Positions 1 through 8,519 of a stretch of 64,000 nt of DNA are shown here, piece after piece. Where the stretch lies: the NCBI GenBank assembly GCA_937873315.1, contig CALMQX010000034.1, positions 62,001 through 126,000 on the forward strand. The letters run 5' to 3'. Positions within the stretch are counted from its first letter, which is position 1; every line of letters starts with the position of its first letter. The notes beneath the pieces were generated by a model. That model was given only the letters and a program-made list of their open reading frames with translations. It was not told the DNA's origin and did no database searches. This DNA is from an uncultured Nostocoides sp. (GTDB lineage: Bacteria > Actinomycetota > Actinomycetes > Actinomycetales > Dermatophilaceae). Both the position numbers and the translations under genes were made by a program.

Positions 1-638
1 TCTGGCCCGAGGTCTGGCCGAGCGAGGTCTCGCTCGGCGAGGCCTCCCCCGGCGGCCTCCGGTGTCCCCAGAGCGTGAACCTCCACGTCCGGAACCAATG
101 GATCCCGGAAGCCCACGTTGAGGTGGACCGGCCCGGGGATGGACCCGGTTGCCCCGGCCGCAGCGGCCAGCGCACGGCATACCGTCGACCGCCATGCCGA
201 GTTGAGACCGTCCGCCGACTCGGGCGCCGGAAGGTCATACAGCCAGCGCACGCCGACACCGAAGATCCCGGGTTGCACGGTGGTCTGGTTGGCCCCGGTC
301 CCACGCAGCTCGGCCGGCCGATCGGCCGAGATGACGATGAGGGGGACCTGGCTGTGACGCGCTTCGAGCACCGCGGGGTGCAGGTTGGCCACCGCGGTGC
401 CCGAGGTCGTGATCACCGGCACCGGACGCGCGCTGCCCAGGGCCAGCCCCAACGCCAAGAAACCCGCAGAGCGCTCATCGACCCGCACGTGCAAGCGCAG
501 GCGACCCGCCGCCTCAGCCGCCGCCGCGGCATACGCCAGCGGGGCCGATCGCGAGCCCGGCGCGAGCACGACCTCACGCACTCCCCCGCGCACCAGCTCG
601 TCGATGAGCACACTGGCGAGCGCGGTCGACGGGTTCAC
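1..638 (-). CDS. menD: MenD, SEPHCHC synthase (N-terminal part, cut by window edge)
   Basis: Thiamine-diphosphate enzyme that joins isochorismate and 2-oxoglutarate to make SEPHCHC, the first committed menaquinone step, in the cytoplasm. The reverse-strand frame is open from a GTG at 638 to the window edge and gives about 212 residues of the usual ~550. It shows the MenD N-terminal signature: [13 protein letters not shown], then [17 protein letters not shown], then [16 protein letters not shown] and [17 protein letters not shown]. The catalytic and cofactor half lies outside. The GTG start gives the standard MNPSTALA-type N-terminus; I see no strong ribosome site. It is divergent from mtr, 38 bp away. 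Certain as to family. Confidence 0.93.
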   Translation of the reverse strand, partial: MNPSTALASVLIDELVRGGVREVVLAPGSRSAPLAYAAAAAEAAGRLRLHVRVDERSAGFLALGLALGSARPVPVITTSGTAVANLHPAVLEARHSQVPLIVISADRPAELRGTGANQTTVQPGIFGVGVRWLYDLPAPESADGLNSAWRSTVCRALAAAAGATGSIPGPVHLNVGFRDPLVPDVEVHALGTPEAAGGGLAERDLARPDLGP

Positions 639-664
639 GTCGCGATTCTGCCATCGGTGAGACC

Positions 665-670
665 TAGGCT
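665..670 (+). promoter_or_regulatory. Probable -10 box of mtr (leaderless)
   Basis: TAGGCT ends 6 bases before the ATG at 677, which would put transcription start on the A of the start codon. This fits a leaderless mRNA and favours ATG 677 over the GTG at 671. Inference from sequence only. Confidence 0.5.
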
Positions 671-676
671 GTGGCG

Positions 677-2083
677 ATGCGGCATCACGAGCTCGTCATT
701 ATCGGTACCGGCTCCGGCAACTCGCTGATCACGCCCGAGTTGGCCGGCCTTGACATAGCGATCGTCGAGGAGGGCACCTTCGGCGGCACCTGCCTCAACG
801 TTGGCTGTATCCCCACCAAGATGCTGGTCCTGCCCTCCGACCGGGTGCTCGACGCCGCCGCCGCGGCCCGCCTCGGCGTCTCGATCCCGACTCCGAACGT
901 TGATTGGCCGGCCATAAGGGACCGGGTCTTTGGGCGTATCGATCCCATCGCGGCGGGCGGCGAGGAATATCGCCGCAGCGATCCGGCCATCACCGTGTAT
1001 GCCGCCCGCGCGCGTTTCGTGGGGCTGCGCCACCTGGCGCTGTCCACGGGCGAGGAGATCACCGCGGACCGCATCGTGCTGGCGGCCGGTGGCCGCCCGG
1101 TCATGCTGGACGGGGTTCCCGGGCTGGATGCCGTCGATCCCGATAAGGGCGTGCACACCTCGGACACCGTCATGCGCATGGCTACCCTGCCATTCCGCAT
1201 GGCCGTCATCGGCGGGGGTTTCGTGGCCTGCGAGTTGGCGCACGTCTTTGATGGCTACGGGGTGCAGATCACCCAGGTGCATCGCGGGGCGGAGTTGCTC
1301 TCCAATGAGGAGTCCGAGGTCCGCACCGCCTATACCCAGATCACCGCTGAGCGCTTGGACCTGCGCACCTCCACCCACGTGGTCCAGGCCGAGCGCACCG
1401 GCGATGTCTGGCAGCTGACCCTTGAGGACAGCGGCGGGCAGCGGAGCGCGCTCGAGGTCGATGCCGTACTTGTCGCTGTTGGCCGGCGCCCGAATAGCGA
1501 CTGGCTGAACGCGCCCGCCGGTGGCATCGAGGTCGAACCCGACGGGCGGGTGGCCGTCGACGAGCACTTGCGCACCTCGGCCGACGGGGTCTGGGCTTTG
1601 GGCGATATCTGCTCGCCGCACCAGCTCAAACACGTGGCCAACTTCGAGGCTCGAATCGTCGCGCACAATCTCGCAGTCGACCTGGGACGCCTGGCTGGGC
1701 CGCCGCGTCGACTCGACAACAGGCCCGTGCCGCACGCGGTTTTCGGGCACCCACAGATTGCCGCTTTCGGCCCGACTCGGGCGGCGTTGACGGCCGCCGG
1801 CGCCGACTTCGTGAGTTACACGCAACGGGTGGGCGACACGGCATATGGCTGGGCGCTGGAGGACGAAGTCGGCTTCCTGACCGTCCACGCGAGCCCTGAT
1901 GGGCAGATCCTCGCCGCCCATTGCCTCGCTCCGCAGGCGTCCACGCTGATCCAACCCCTGATCCAGGCGGCATCCTTCGGGCAGCGTGCGCACGAGGTGG
2001 CCCGCGGCCAGTATTGGATTCACCCCGCGCTGGCCGAAGTGGTCGAAAACGCCCTGCTGGGCCTGCCGCTGGCTGGCGCCTAG
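677..2083 (+). CDS. mtr: Mycothione reductase
   Basis: NADPH-dependent flavoprotein disulfide reductase that reduces oxidised mycothiol, the actinobacterial low-molecular-weight thiol. The protein has 468 residues. It shows the FAD dinucleotide motif GTGSGN (10-15), the redox-active pair in GTCLNVGC (Cys39, Cys44), the NADPH-binding GGGFVACE (about 179-186), the second FAD motif ALGDICSP and the C-terminal dimer-interface [12 protein letters not shown] with its catalytic His. ATG 677 gives the usual MRHxELxIIG start. It lies between menD and unrelated genes, so its placement says little about function. The close relative mercuric reductase is excluded by overall similarity to Mtr and by the lack of a heavy-metal domain or C-terminal Cys pair. 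Confidence 0.93.
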   Translation: MRHHELVIIGTGSGNSLITPELAGLDIAIVEEGTFGGTCLNVGCIPTKMLVLPSDRVLDAAAAARLGVSIPTPNVDWPAIRDRVFGRIDPIAAGGEEYRRSDPAITVYAARARFVGLRHLALSTGEEITADRIVLAAGGRPVMLDGVPGLDAVDPDKGVHTSDTVMRMATLPFRMAVIGGGFVACELAHVFDGYGVQITQVHRGAELLSNEESEVRTAYTQITAERLDLRTSTHVVQAERTGDVWQLTLEDSGGQRSALEVDAVLVAVGRRPNSDWLNAPAGGIEVEPDGRVAVDEHLRTSADGVWALGDICSPHQLKHVANFEARIVAHNLAVDLGRLAGPPRRLDNRPVPHAVFGHPQIAAFGPTRAALTAAGADFVSYTQRVGDTAYGWALEDEVGFLTVHASPDGQILAAHCLAPQASTLIQPLIQAASFGQRAHEVARGQYWIHPALAEVVENALLGLPLAGA

Positions 2084-2093
2084 GGCAGTACAC

Positions 2094-2585
2094 CTAGGCC
2101 TCGGCCGCTGCCTTGATCGCGGCCAAGGTGCGCTTCATGTCTGCGCGCAAGGTGTCCTGAAACTGCGGGACGCCACCCATGAAGCGGTTCTCGAGGCTCA
2201 GGGCTCGATCGCTTACGCCCTGCGGCGCCTCCCTGCGCTGCGTCAGCGTGACCTGGCTCGGCTCGTCATTGCTCAGGGTGAATGACCAGACCACCTTGTT
2301 GTCCCTGATCCGCCACGCGAACCGGCGCCCGGGCTCACGCTCGACGACCTGGGACCTGGTGGGCCACACCAGCACGCCGGCGCGGTTGATATTCAGATAG
2401 CGACTGCCGACAGCGGAATCATGACCCCGCCGCTGGATCACACGCCACACCTGAGGACTCCATCGCGGCATCAGGAGTGGGTCGCTCACCAAGGACCAGA
2501 CGCGCTCAGGTGACGCCTCGATCGCCACCGATGCCTCCAAGAGCGGGTCGAATTGGTCGGCGAGGACCCGAGGATCGGTACTCAT
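2094..2585 (-). CDS. SRPBCC-family polyketide-cyclase-like protein
   Basis: A 163-residue START/SRPBCC hydrophobic-pocket protein. VAIEASPERVWSLVSDPLLMPRWSP near residue 20 is the typical opening strand and helix of this fold, followed by the central sheet and a final long helix (ADMKRTLAAIKAAA). These proteins bind or act on small lipophilic molecules; the ligand here is unknown. The ATG at 2585 is chosen because AAGGAG lies 7 bases upstream. It is divergent from a TetR gene with a 13-bp palindrome between the two, which suggests it is the regulated target. Confidence 0.75.
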   Translation of the reverse strand: MSTDPRVLADQFDPLLEASVAIEASPERVWSLVSDPLLMPRWSPQVWRVIQRRGHDSAVGSRYLNINRAGVLVWPTRSQVVEREPGRRFAWRIRDNKVVWSFTLSNDEPSQVTLTQRREAPQGVSDRALSLENRFMGGVPQFQDTLRADMKRTLAAIKAAAEA

Positions 2586-2606
2586 CGTGACTCCTTCATT
2601 GGTTAC

Positions 2607-2619
2607 TGTACTAAGTACA
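2607..2619. promoter_or_regulatory. TetR-type operator palindrome
   Basis: TGTACTAAGTACA is a perfect 6-1-6 inverted repeat in the 56-bp gap between the divergent SRPBCC and TetR genes. It sits about 22 bp from each start codon, so a bound repressor could block both promoters. The TetR side has TAGCGT (2629-2634) close to its ATG. Confidence 0.65.
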
Positions 2620-2641
2620 ATACGCTGATAGCGTACCTGCC

Positions 2642-3301
2642 ATGGACACGGAGGTCGCGGGACACAGTTCGCGTGCACCGCGCAACACCCTCAGCCTTGC
2701 TTCGGTGGTTGCCGCCGCGGTGGCCCTAGCCGATGACCACGGGCTGGACGCGGTCACCATCCGGGCGCTCGCCGGGCGGATGGGGGTCACTCCGATGGCG
2801 ATCTATCACCACGTCCCGAGCAAGGCCGACTTGCTCGATCGAATCGTCGACGCCGTGTACGAGCAGATTGCCCGGACTGACTCAGCGGGTCCTTGGCGGA
2901 CGCAGCTGCGGGACCTGTCCGTCTCCACACGCCGCGTCCTGGTTCAGCACCCCTGGGTCGTAGCCATGGTCGGTCCGCGCACGAGTCCCACAAGGCACGC
3001 CACCATCGCTCATCACGAGAATGTCCTGGCCACATTGGCCCGCGCAGGGGCCGATCCCAGGCAAGCGATCATGTCGGCGCTACTCCTTGATGCCTTCGTG
3101 TGGGGCTTCGTCGTGCAGGAGTTGAGTATGCCGAGCCCGGCGATGTCCACCGATCTGCCCGACGACGCCCGCCATGCGCGCGCAGCCCTGCGGACCCTCG
3201 AGCAGGAGGTGGGGCTCCTCGATCGTGCCTTCGCGGAGGGCTTGGACCTCGCCCTCGACGGGATTGCCGCCCGCTTGGCCCAGCCCACAGTGCGGTCCTG
3301 A
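2642..3301 (+). CDS. TetR/AcrR-family transcriptional regulator
   Basis: A 219-residue repressor. The N-terminal helix-turn-helix is clear: AVTIRALAGRMGVTPMAIYHHVPSKADLLDRIVDAVY at about residues 40-76. The C-terminal ligand domain is TetR_C-like, with helices around LLLDAFVWGFVVQEL. The ATG at 2642 sits 8 bp after a TAGCGT box, so the transcript may be leaderless. It probably represses itself and the divergent SRPBCC gene through the palindrome at 2607-2619. The inducer is unknown. Confidence 0.85.
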   Translation: MDTEVAGHSSRAPRNTLSLASVVAAAVALADDHGLDAVTIRALAGRMGVTPMAIYHHVPSKADLLDRIVDAVYEQIARTDSAGPWRTQLRDLSVSTRRVLVQHPWVVAMVGPRTSPTRHATIAHHENVLATLARAGADPRQAIMSALLLDAFVWGFVVQELSMPSPAMSTDLPDDARHARAALRTLEQEVGLLDRAFAEGLDLALDGIAARLAQPTVRS

Positions 3302-3331
3302 AGCCGATCACCGCGGCGGACCTGACGCCCA

Positions 3332-4372
3332 TCACGTCGTTCGCCCCTGCCACGCACGCTCCATCCGCAACTCGCTGATCCACGCGGGCTGATCGCGAGT
3401 CGGGAAGAACCGATCCACCCCGGCCAGCCACGCTGATACGTCCGCGGACACCGGCCAGCGCGTCAGCCCGCTGGCCGTCAGCGCGTATCCCCGGCTGTCA
3501 TGTGCCGACTCGATCCCCTTGGGCACGGGCGCGCGAATCGTCAGCCAACTCGGACCGCCGGGATTGGCGCGCAGGTCGAGCTCGGGAACCAGGTCACCGG
3601 CGTGCTCAAGCGAGAGCACGTGGACGGTCGGCGCCGGGGTGAAACCTGCGACCGGCGACCCGGCCGTCACGACGTGGGTCACGTCGTGACGAGCGACAAA
3701 GCTCCGATCGGCTGCCAGGGCCATGGCGAGGATCCCGCCCTGCGAGTGACCGACCAGCAGGACCGGATCGCGGGCCGTGCCGCGCCCGGCCAGTGCCTGG
3801 GCGCGCTCCAAAGCGCCCGCGACCGCTCGGGCCGCGATCGTCCATTGGCCCGCCATGGCCAGCAGGTCAGTGGTGACGTCGAGGGGATTGCTGCCCGCCC
3901 GAGGCTCCCAGGATTGAGTACCGGGGATGAGGACGATCCAGGTCGTCGCGTGGTCGGGCTGAGGCACCCCGACCACGCGCACCCGACCATCCTGCTGTGC
4001 TCCCAGATCAGAGACCGCCGCCAAGGCCTCACCCACCGACGTAGGCGCTCGCCCCGAAGGCGCCAGGTCAACCAGCCCGGGCATCCGCGTGCCTTCGGTG
4101 AGCAGGCCCGCCCCGGATGCAAGCTCGGCGAGCGCATGGAGCGATCGCCGCACGCCCAGGTCTGCTTCGCGGTATGCCGCCGCGGCCGCCCGGACAGCGG
4201 CCGCTACGGCATGCAACTCGAACGAGGCGCGGGCACGGTCGACCCAGAGGTGGGGCGGCACCTGCGCCCAGCTGGGGCGCAAAACCGCCGATAGCTCGTC
4301 ATGCTCGGTCGCGAATCCCTCGATGACCTGGGCCATCAGATCCAAGGTCGTCGGGTCGGCGGCACTCTGCAT
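3332..4372 (-). CDS. Alpha/beta hydrolase with WXG100-like N-terminal helical domain
   Basis: A 346-residue protein. Residues 1-95 are almost all helical and resemble an ESX/WXG100-type hairpin. Residues about 130-330 form an alpha/beta hydrolase with GHSQGG (208-213, Ser210 as likely nucleophile), an LIPGTQSWEP strand, LEHAGDLVPELD as a likely acid segment and ESAHDSRGY as a likely His loop. No signal peptide is seen. A 74-residue helical protein is encoded 3 bp upstream in the same operon, reminiscent of WXG100 partner pairs. The substrate is unknown; lipase or esterase is the best general guess. Export by a type VII system is speculation, since no such system is in the window. Confidence 0.7.
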   Translation of the reverse strand: MQSAADPTTLDLMAQVIEGFATEHDELSAVLRPSWAQVPPHLWVDRARASFELHAVAAAVRAAAAAYREADLGVRRSLHALAELASGAGLLTEGTRMPGLVDLAPSGRAPTSVGEALAAVSDLGAQQDGRVRVVGVPQPDHATTWIVLIPGTQSWEPRAGSNPLDVTTDLLAMAGQWTIAARAVAGALERAQALAGRGTARDPVLLVGHSQGGILAMALAADRSFVARHDVTHVVTAGSPVAGFTPAPTVHVLSLEHAGDLVPELDLRANPGGPSWLTIRAPVPKGIESAHDSRGYALTASGLTRWPVSADVSAWLAGVDRFFPTRDQPAWISELRMERAWQGRTT

Positions 4373-4375
4373 GGC

Positions 4376-4600
4376 TTATCCACCGACGTCCGGATGCCAA
4401 CGCAGGCCATCCGCTGCGGCCCGGTGCGCGGCCGCAAGGTCGATCAGCAACCCGCGCACACCCCACACATGCCGCTCACACTGCTCGGCCGCCCAGCCTC
4501 GCCAGCCTCCGGTATCCATGCCGAGCAGTCGGCCAGCAGTCTGCTCAGCGGCCCCAGCACAACGCTCGTGCAGAGCAGCCAGGGCGGATAGTTCGGTCAT
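4376..4600 (-). CDS. Small WXG100-like helical protein
   Basis: 74 residues predicted as a helix-turn-helix hairpin: helices around LSALAALHERCAGAAEQTAGRL and CERHVWGVRGLLIDLAAAHRAAADGL, separated by a turn holding TGGWRGWAAE, which recalls the WXG turn of ESX proteins. It is the first gene of a two-gene minus-strand unit ahead of the hydrolase (3-bp gap). I do not recognise a named family. Its role is probably as a partner of the hydrolase's N-terminal domain. Confidence 0.55.
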   Translation of the reverse strand: MTELSALAALHERCAGAAEQTAGRLLGMDTGGWRGWAAEQCERHVWGVRGLLIDLAAAHRAAADGLRWHPDVGG

Positions 4601-4638
4601 GCCTGCACCCTGCTCCGCCCCACCGACTCCCCCACCTC

Positions 4639-4683
4639 CATCCGCCCGCCATTGTGGATGGCCGTGGGGCGCGCGGGCGGATG
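4639..4683 (-). terminator. Hairpin after menC-VOC unit
   Basis: CATCCGCCCGC (4639-4649) pairs perfectly with GCGGGCGGATG (4673-4683), an 11-bp GC-rich stem beginning about 30 bases after the VOC stop codon. There is no U-tract. A terminator is the simplest reading. Confidence 0.45.
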
Positions 4684-4713
4684 TGGATCGGCCCTCCCCG
4701 CACGCCGATCGAA

Positions 4714-5475
4714 TCAGCCGGAGGTATCTGCCACCCAGGACTGCACCGGGGTGCGATCGGTCAGGCAGAACTCACGGCCGCAGGGGTCGGTCAGCACGGT
4801 CCAAAACGAGCGGCGCACCACCACCGCGGCACCAGCCTCGACGCAACGCTCCTCACTCACAGCGCGGTCCAGGCAGGCAAGGTCGACGTGAGCCCGCACC
4901 GCGCCGTCCTCCTCGCCCAAACGCTGGAAGAGCAGCCGCAGCGGCATACCCTCGGGCCGGCGCAGGTACGAGAACTCAGGCACATCGGATTGAGCCCATT
5001 CCCAGCCGGTGAGGGACTCCCAAAAGGCGGTCTCCGCGGCATACCGGCTGGACGGGATGTCGAGGCACACCTGGTCCAGCAGGTCGCTCTCCCCCACGCG
5101 AACCTGGCGGGACTGGCCGCCCACGTGAGTCAGGCAGAAGACGAATCCCCCCGGCGAGCGCAGCACGACGTAACCGTCCTCGCCGTGCTCGGCGATCACC
5201 GTGGCTCCGAGCTCGCGCGCCGTGGCAGAGGCCGCCCGGGGATCGTCAACGTCCAGGTCCAGGTGTATGCCGCCCGCGCCCTGCGCGACCGACTGCACCT
5301 TGATCCATGGATCACCGGTCGCGGGGATCAGGGTGGCGAATTCGCCGTCCGCGCCTCTGCGTGCCGAGGTCGTCGAGCGGGTGACCCCCGACCAGAACGC
5401 CCATGAACGCTCGGCATTCTCGCGAGGGGTGTCGAGGAACGCCCAGAGCCACCGAACTCCGACCGGCCCGGTCAT
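4714..5475 (-). CDS. Two-domain glyoxalase/VOC-superfamily protein
   Basis: 253 residues forming two vicinal-oxygen-chelate repeats. The first starts WLWAFLDTPRENAERSWAFWSGVT and ends YVVLRSPGGFVFCLT. The second starts QVCLDIPSSRYAAETAFWESLTGW and ends TVLTDPCGREFCLTD. Such proteins are often of unknown substrate in actinobacteria. The ATG at 5475 shares one base with the menC stop (TGATG), so translation is probably coupled, although no menaquinone role is known for it. Confidence 0.8.
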   Translation of the reverse strand: MTGPVGVRWLWAFLDTPRENAERSWAFWSGVTRSTTSARRGADGEFATLIPATGDPWIKVQSVAQGAGGIHLDLDVDDPRAASATARELGATVIAEHGEDGYVVLRSPGGFVFCLTHVGGQSRQVRVGESDLLDQVCLDIPSSRYAAETAFWESLTGWEWAQSDVPEFSYLRRPEGMPLRLLFQRLGEEDGAVRAHVDLACLDRAVSEERCVEAGAAVVVRRSFWTVLTDPCGREFCLTDRTPVQSWVADTSG

Positions 5476-6491
5476 CAGCCCACGCTGTCCAGGATGGCGA
5501 GCGCGCCCTCGTAGCACGCCGCAACGCGCTCCCGCCACCACGCCTGGCGTTCCTCGGGCGCGCTCAACGCGTCGAGCAACAGGGGGTTGGCCGACACCGG
5601 ACGCACCACGATCTCGCCGTCCACGGGAACCAGCGGGGAGCGGGTCACGTCGGCGGCGAGCAACTCGACCGTGCCGAGACCGCAGTCGTGCTCGAGATGC
5701 GGCAACGCCCCGGCCAAGGCCACCCCCGCGGCCATCCCGACGCTGGTGTCCAGTGAGGAGGACACCACTGCCGGCAGGCCGCTCTCGGCCACGATGGCCA
5801 GCGCGCGACGAACTCCGCCCAGCGGGGCAGCCTTGATGACCAGCAGGTCCGCGGCGCCCTCGCGAGCAACCAGGAGCGGATCCTCGGCCTTGCGAATGGA
5901 CTCGTCGGCGGCGATGGGGGTGTCAATCCGCATGGCCGCGAGCAACACCCGCAGCTCACGCAGCTCCGGCACACTCGCGCACGGCTGCTCGGCATACTCC
6001 AGGCCGAAGCGGGAGAGCGAGCGCAAGGCCTCCAGGGCCTGGGTCAGCGACCAGGCGCCATTCGCGTCGATCCGCAGCCACACGTCGGGGCCGACCGCGG
6101 CCCGCACCGCGGCGACCCTGGCGATGTCATCGGCCAGGCTCTCGCCGGGTTCGGCCACCTTGACCTTGACCGATTCACAAGGACCGAAGAGGTCCAGGAT
6201 GGCCGGCACCTGCTCGGGGGCGACGGCGGGCACGGTGGCATTGATGGGGATCACGTCCCGCACCGGCTCCGGCCAGCCCCACCAGCCGGCCTCGATGGCG
6301 CTGGCCAGCCAGGCAGCCGCCTGCTTCGGCGGGTACTCCAAGAAGGCACCGAACTCCCCCCACCCAGCTGGGCCCTGGACGAGCGCGAACTCCCGCTCGG
6401 TCACACCGCGAAAGCGCGTGCGCAGAGGCACCGTCACCACGTGCAGGCCGTCGAGGACGGCATCCAACTCGGGAAGTGGCGCGGGCGGCAT
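5475..6491 (-). CDS. menC: MenC, o-succinylbenzoate synthase
   Basis: Enolase-superfamily enzyme that dehydrates SHCHC to o-succinylbenzoate in menaquinone synthesis. 338 residues. The catalytic set is visible in order: VKVKVAEPG (Lys pair), RIDANGAW (metal Asp), EYAEQPC (metal Glu), AADESIR (metal Asp), and VIKAAPLGG (second Lys). A GTG at 6497 is in frame, but the TAGGTT box at 6503-6498 ends exactly 6 bases before ATG 6491, which favours a leaderless ATG start. It is divergent from menB, 44 bp apart, so both promoters share a short region. Confidence 0.93.
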   Translation of the reverse strand: MPPAPLPELDAVLDGLHVVTVPLRTRFRGVTEREFALVQGPAGWGEFGAFLEYPPKQAAAWLASAIEAGWWGWPEPVRDVIPINATVPAVAPEQVPAILDLFGPCESVKVKVAEPGESLADDIARVAAVRAAVGPDVWLRIDANGAWSLTQALEALRSLSRFGLEYAEQPCASVPELRELRVLLAAMRIDTPIAADESIRKAEDPLLVAREGAADLLVIKAAPLGGVRRALAIVAESGLPAVVSSSLDTSVGMAAGVALAGALPHLEHDCGLGTVELLAADVTRSPLVPVDGEIVVRPVSANPLLLDALSAPEERQAWWRERVAACYEGALAILDSVG

Positions 6492-6497
6492 ACGCAC

Positions 6498-6527
6498 AAC
6501 CTATCCGGCCCACGCCCGCACTAGGCT
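6498..6527. promoter_or_regulatory. Divergent menC/menB promoter region
   Basis: On the minus strand TAGGTT (6503-6498) precedes menC. On the plus strand TAGGCT (6522-6527) precedes the menB GTG at 6536. Both are -10-like and placed for very short or absent leaders. The octamer GTATGCCG (6529-6536) overlaps the menB start. Confidence 0.5.
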
Positions 6528-6535
6528 GGTATGCC

Positions 6536-7495
6536 GTGAGTGCCCTTTCCGATGTCAGCCAGACCTTCGATCCGCACGCGTGGGATGTGGTGGCGGGCTT
6601 CGAGGATCTGACCGATGTCACCTACCACCGAGCGCGCGCAGTGGGCTGTGTGCGGGTGGCCTTCGACCGGCCCGAGGTGCTCAACGCCTTCCGCCCGCAC
6701 ACGGTCGATGAGCTCTACCGGGTGCTCGATCATGCGCGACGCACGCCGGATGTCGGGGTGGTCCTGCTGACCGGTAATGGGCCGTCCCCACGGGAGGGAT
6801 CCTCGGCGTCCACGGCCGGCTGGGCCTTCTGCACCGGGGGCGACCAACGGATCCGGGGGCGCTCGGGATACCAGTACGCGGCCGATCCGAGCGGGGATGC
6901 CTCCGCGGAGGGTATCGATGAACTGCGGGTCAAGGCCGAGGGCGGGCGGCTGCACATCCTGGAGGTGCAGCGGCTCATCCGGACCATGCCCAAGGTCGTC
7001 ATCGCGCTGGTCAATGGCTGGGCGGCCGGTGGCGGGCACTCGTTGCATGTCGTGTGCGATTTGACCATGGCCTCGCGTGAGCATGCCCGGTTCAAGCAGA
7101 CCGATGCCGATGTGGGCTCCTTCGACGGCGGGTACGGCTCGGCCTACTTGGCCAAGATGGTCGGGCAGAAGTTCGCCCGCGAGATCTTCTTCCTGGGCCG
7201 GGAGTATTCGGCTGACGACATGCACCGGATGGGTGCGGTCAATCTCGTCGTGGATCACGCGGACCTTGAGCGCGAGGCGCTCGTGGTGGCGCGGGAGATC
7301 ATGGGCAAGTCCCCGCAGGCTCAGCGGATGCTGAAGTTTGCGTTCAACCTGCTCGACGACGGGCTGATGGGGCAGCAGGTGTTTGCCGGTGAGGCGACCC
7401 GGCTGGCGTACATGACCGATGAGGCGGTCGAGGGCCGTGATCAGTTCCTTGAGAAGCGCGACCCCGATTGGTCGCCCTTCCCCTGGTACTTCTGA
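6536..7495 (+). CDS. menB: MenB, 1,4-dihydroxy-2-naphthoyl-CoA synthase
   Basis: Crotonase-fold enzyme that closes the second ring in menaquinone synthesis. 319 residues, the length typical of the actinobacterial form. It shows FDRPEVLNAFRPHTVDEL, the oxyanion-hole segment FCTGGDQRIRG, NGWAAGGGHSLHVVCDLTMAS, and the diagnostic TDADVGSFDGGYGSAYLAKMVGQ, ending DPDWSPFPWYF. The GTG at 6536 is used; the ATG at 6531 is out of frame and stops at once. Confidence 0.95.
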   Translation: MSALSDVSQTFDPHAWDVVAGFEDLTDVTYHRARAVGCVRVAFDRPEVLNAFRPHTVDELYRVLDHARRTPDVGVVLLTGNGPSPREGSSASTAGWAFCTGGDQRIRGRSGYQYAADPSGDASAEGIDELRVKAEGGRLHILEVQRLIRTMPKVVIALVNGWAAGGGHSLHVVCDLTMASREHARFKQTDADVGSFDGGYGSAYLAKMVGQKFAREIFFLGREYSADDMHRMGAVNLVVDHADLEREALVVAREIMGKSPQAQRMLKFAFNLLDDGLMGQQVFAGEATRLAYMTDEAVEGRDQFLEKRDPDWSPFPWYF

Positions 7496-7534
7496 TTTGG
7501 GGTTGCTGACCGGACCTACTCGACGGTTGTGGTC

Positions 7535-7562
7535 TTCCTCGACGGATATTTCCGTCGAGGAA
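7535..7562. terminator. Perfect 12-bp hairpin downstream of menB
   Basis: TTCCTCGACGGA (7535-7546) and TCCGTCGAGGAA (7551-7562) are perfect inverted arms around TATT. The hairpin lies 40 bp after the menB stop in the 252-bp gap before the next gene. There is no U-tract, but the place and stability suit a terminator. I see nothing else in the rest of this gap apart from the CAGGCT box next to the downstream start. Confidence 0.5.
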
Positions 7563-7747
7563 GCGATCTGGCGTTGCCCCAAGTACCGTCCGCCTGCGAC
7601 GCAGCCCCCGCCCTCAGTACGACGCAAGCACCCCCTCAGCGGGGAAGGAATACCCTCCCAGTCTCCCCAAGCGAAGCCGGTCGGAGGCCAAGCGCCCGCT
7701 GACACCCGTCGGCGCGACGCCATCCCAGCCATGACAGGCTAGCCACT

Positions 7748-8479
7748 ATGAGCCGACGCGCCCCCGGGTGGATCCCCAACCAGCACGGCGCCTGGGCCAT
7801 GCTCGCCACCCCCCTGCTCGTCGGCATCCTCGCCAGCCGCCCCACCTGGGCGCACCTACCGCTCACCGCCTTCTGGTTCCTCGGCTACTTCGCCTTCTTT
7901 GCCGCCGGCCTGTGGCTCAAGGCCGCACCCGCCCGCCGCGCCCGCTACCTGCCGCCACTGCGCACGTATGCCGCCGCGGCCGCCGCCCTCGGCGCGCTCA
8001 CCCTCGCCCTCGAATCCCGCCTGATCCGCTGGACGCCCCTCTTCGCGCTCCCCCTCGGCGTCGGCCTCTACGCGAGCAAGGTCAGGGATGAGCGCAGCCT
8101 CTGGAGTGGCCTGACCACCGCAGCGGGCTCCTGCCTGATGACCCTGGTCGCCTACGACGCGGGCCACGGAGCCGACTGGACGCGCGCGTGGCTGCTCACC
8201 GGCATCCTCACCGCCTACTTCGCGGGCACGGTGTTCTACGTCAAGACGATGATCCGCGAGCGCGGCGAAGCCGGCTACCTGGCGGCCTCCATCGCCTTCC
8301 ACGCCCTCGCGACCATCGCCATGCTGTGGGTTCACCCCGCCCTGGTCGCGCTCTTCGCGCTGCTCACGGCCCGAGCCGCGATCGCCCCCCGATTCGCGCT
8401 CAGCCCCAAGCTCGTCGGCATCGGCGAGGCCTTCGCCACCGTCGCCATGGCCGCCACCGCCCTGATCGTCACCGGCTGA
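7748..8479 (+). CDS. YwiC-like multi-pass membrane protein
   Basis: 243 residues with about seven hydrophobic helices. It opens with the family hallmark GWIPNQHGAWAMLATPLLVG and later has FYVKTMIRERG. The YwiC-like family is of unknown function and often sits near respiratory or menaquinone genes, as here between menB and menE. CAGGCT (7735-7740) lies 7 bases before the ATG, so the gene may have its own leaderless promoter. Confidence 0.8.
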   Translation: MSRRAPGWIPNQHGAWAMLATPLLVGILASRPTWAHLPLTAFWFLGYFAFFAAGLWLKAAPARRARYLPPLRTYAAAAAALGALTLALESRLIRWTPLFALPLGVGLYASKVRDERSLWSGLTTAAGSCLMTLVAYDAGHGADWTRAWLLTGILTAYFAGTVFYVKTMIRERGEAGYLAASIAFHALATIAMLWVHPALVALFALLTARAAIAPRFALSPKLVGIGEAFATVAMAATALIVTG

Positions 8480-8519
8480 CGGAGTTTCGCCCACACGGCA
8501 CCTCGGGCAGACTCCTCCC

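Noticed and set aside
635..2023. Minus-strand open frame opposite mtr
   Set aside because: Mtr is unmistakable on the plus strand with all catalytic motifs; the antisense frame has no recognisable domain.
6521..7732. Minus-strand open frame opposite menB
   Set aside because: MenB is certain; the antisense product is shadow sequence running into a non-coding gap.
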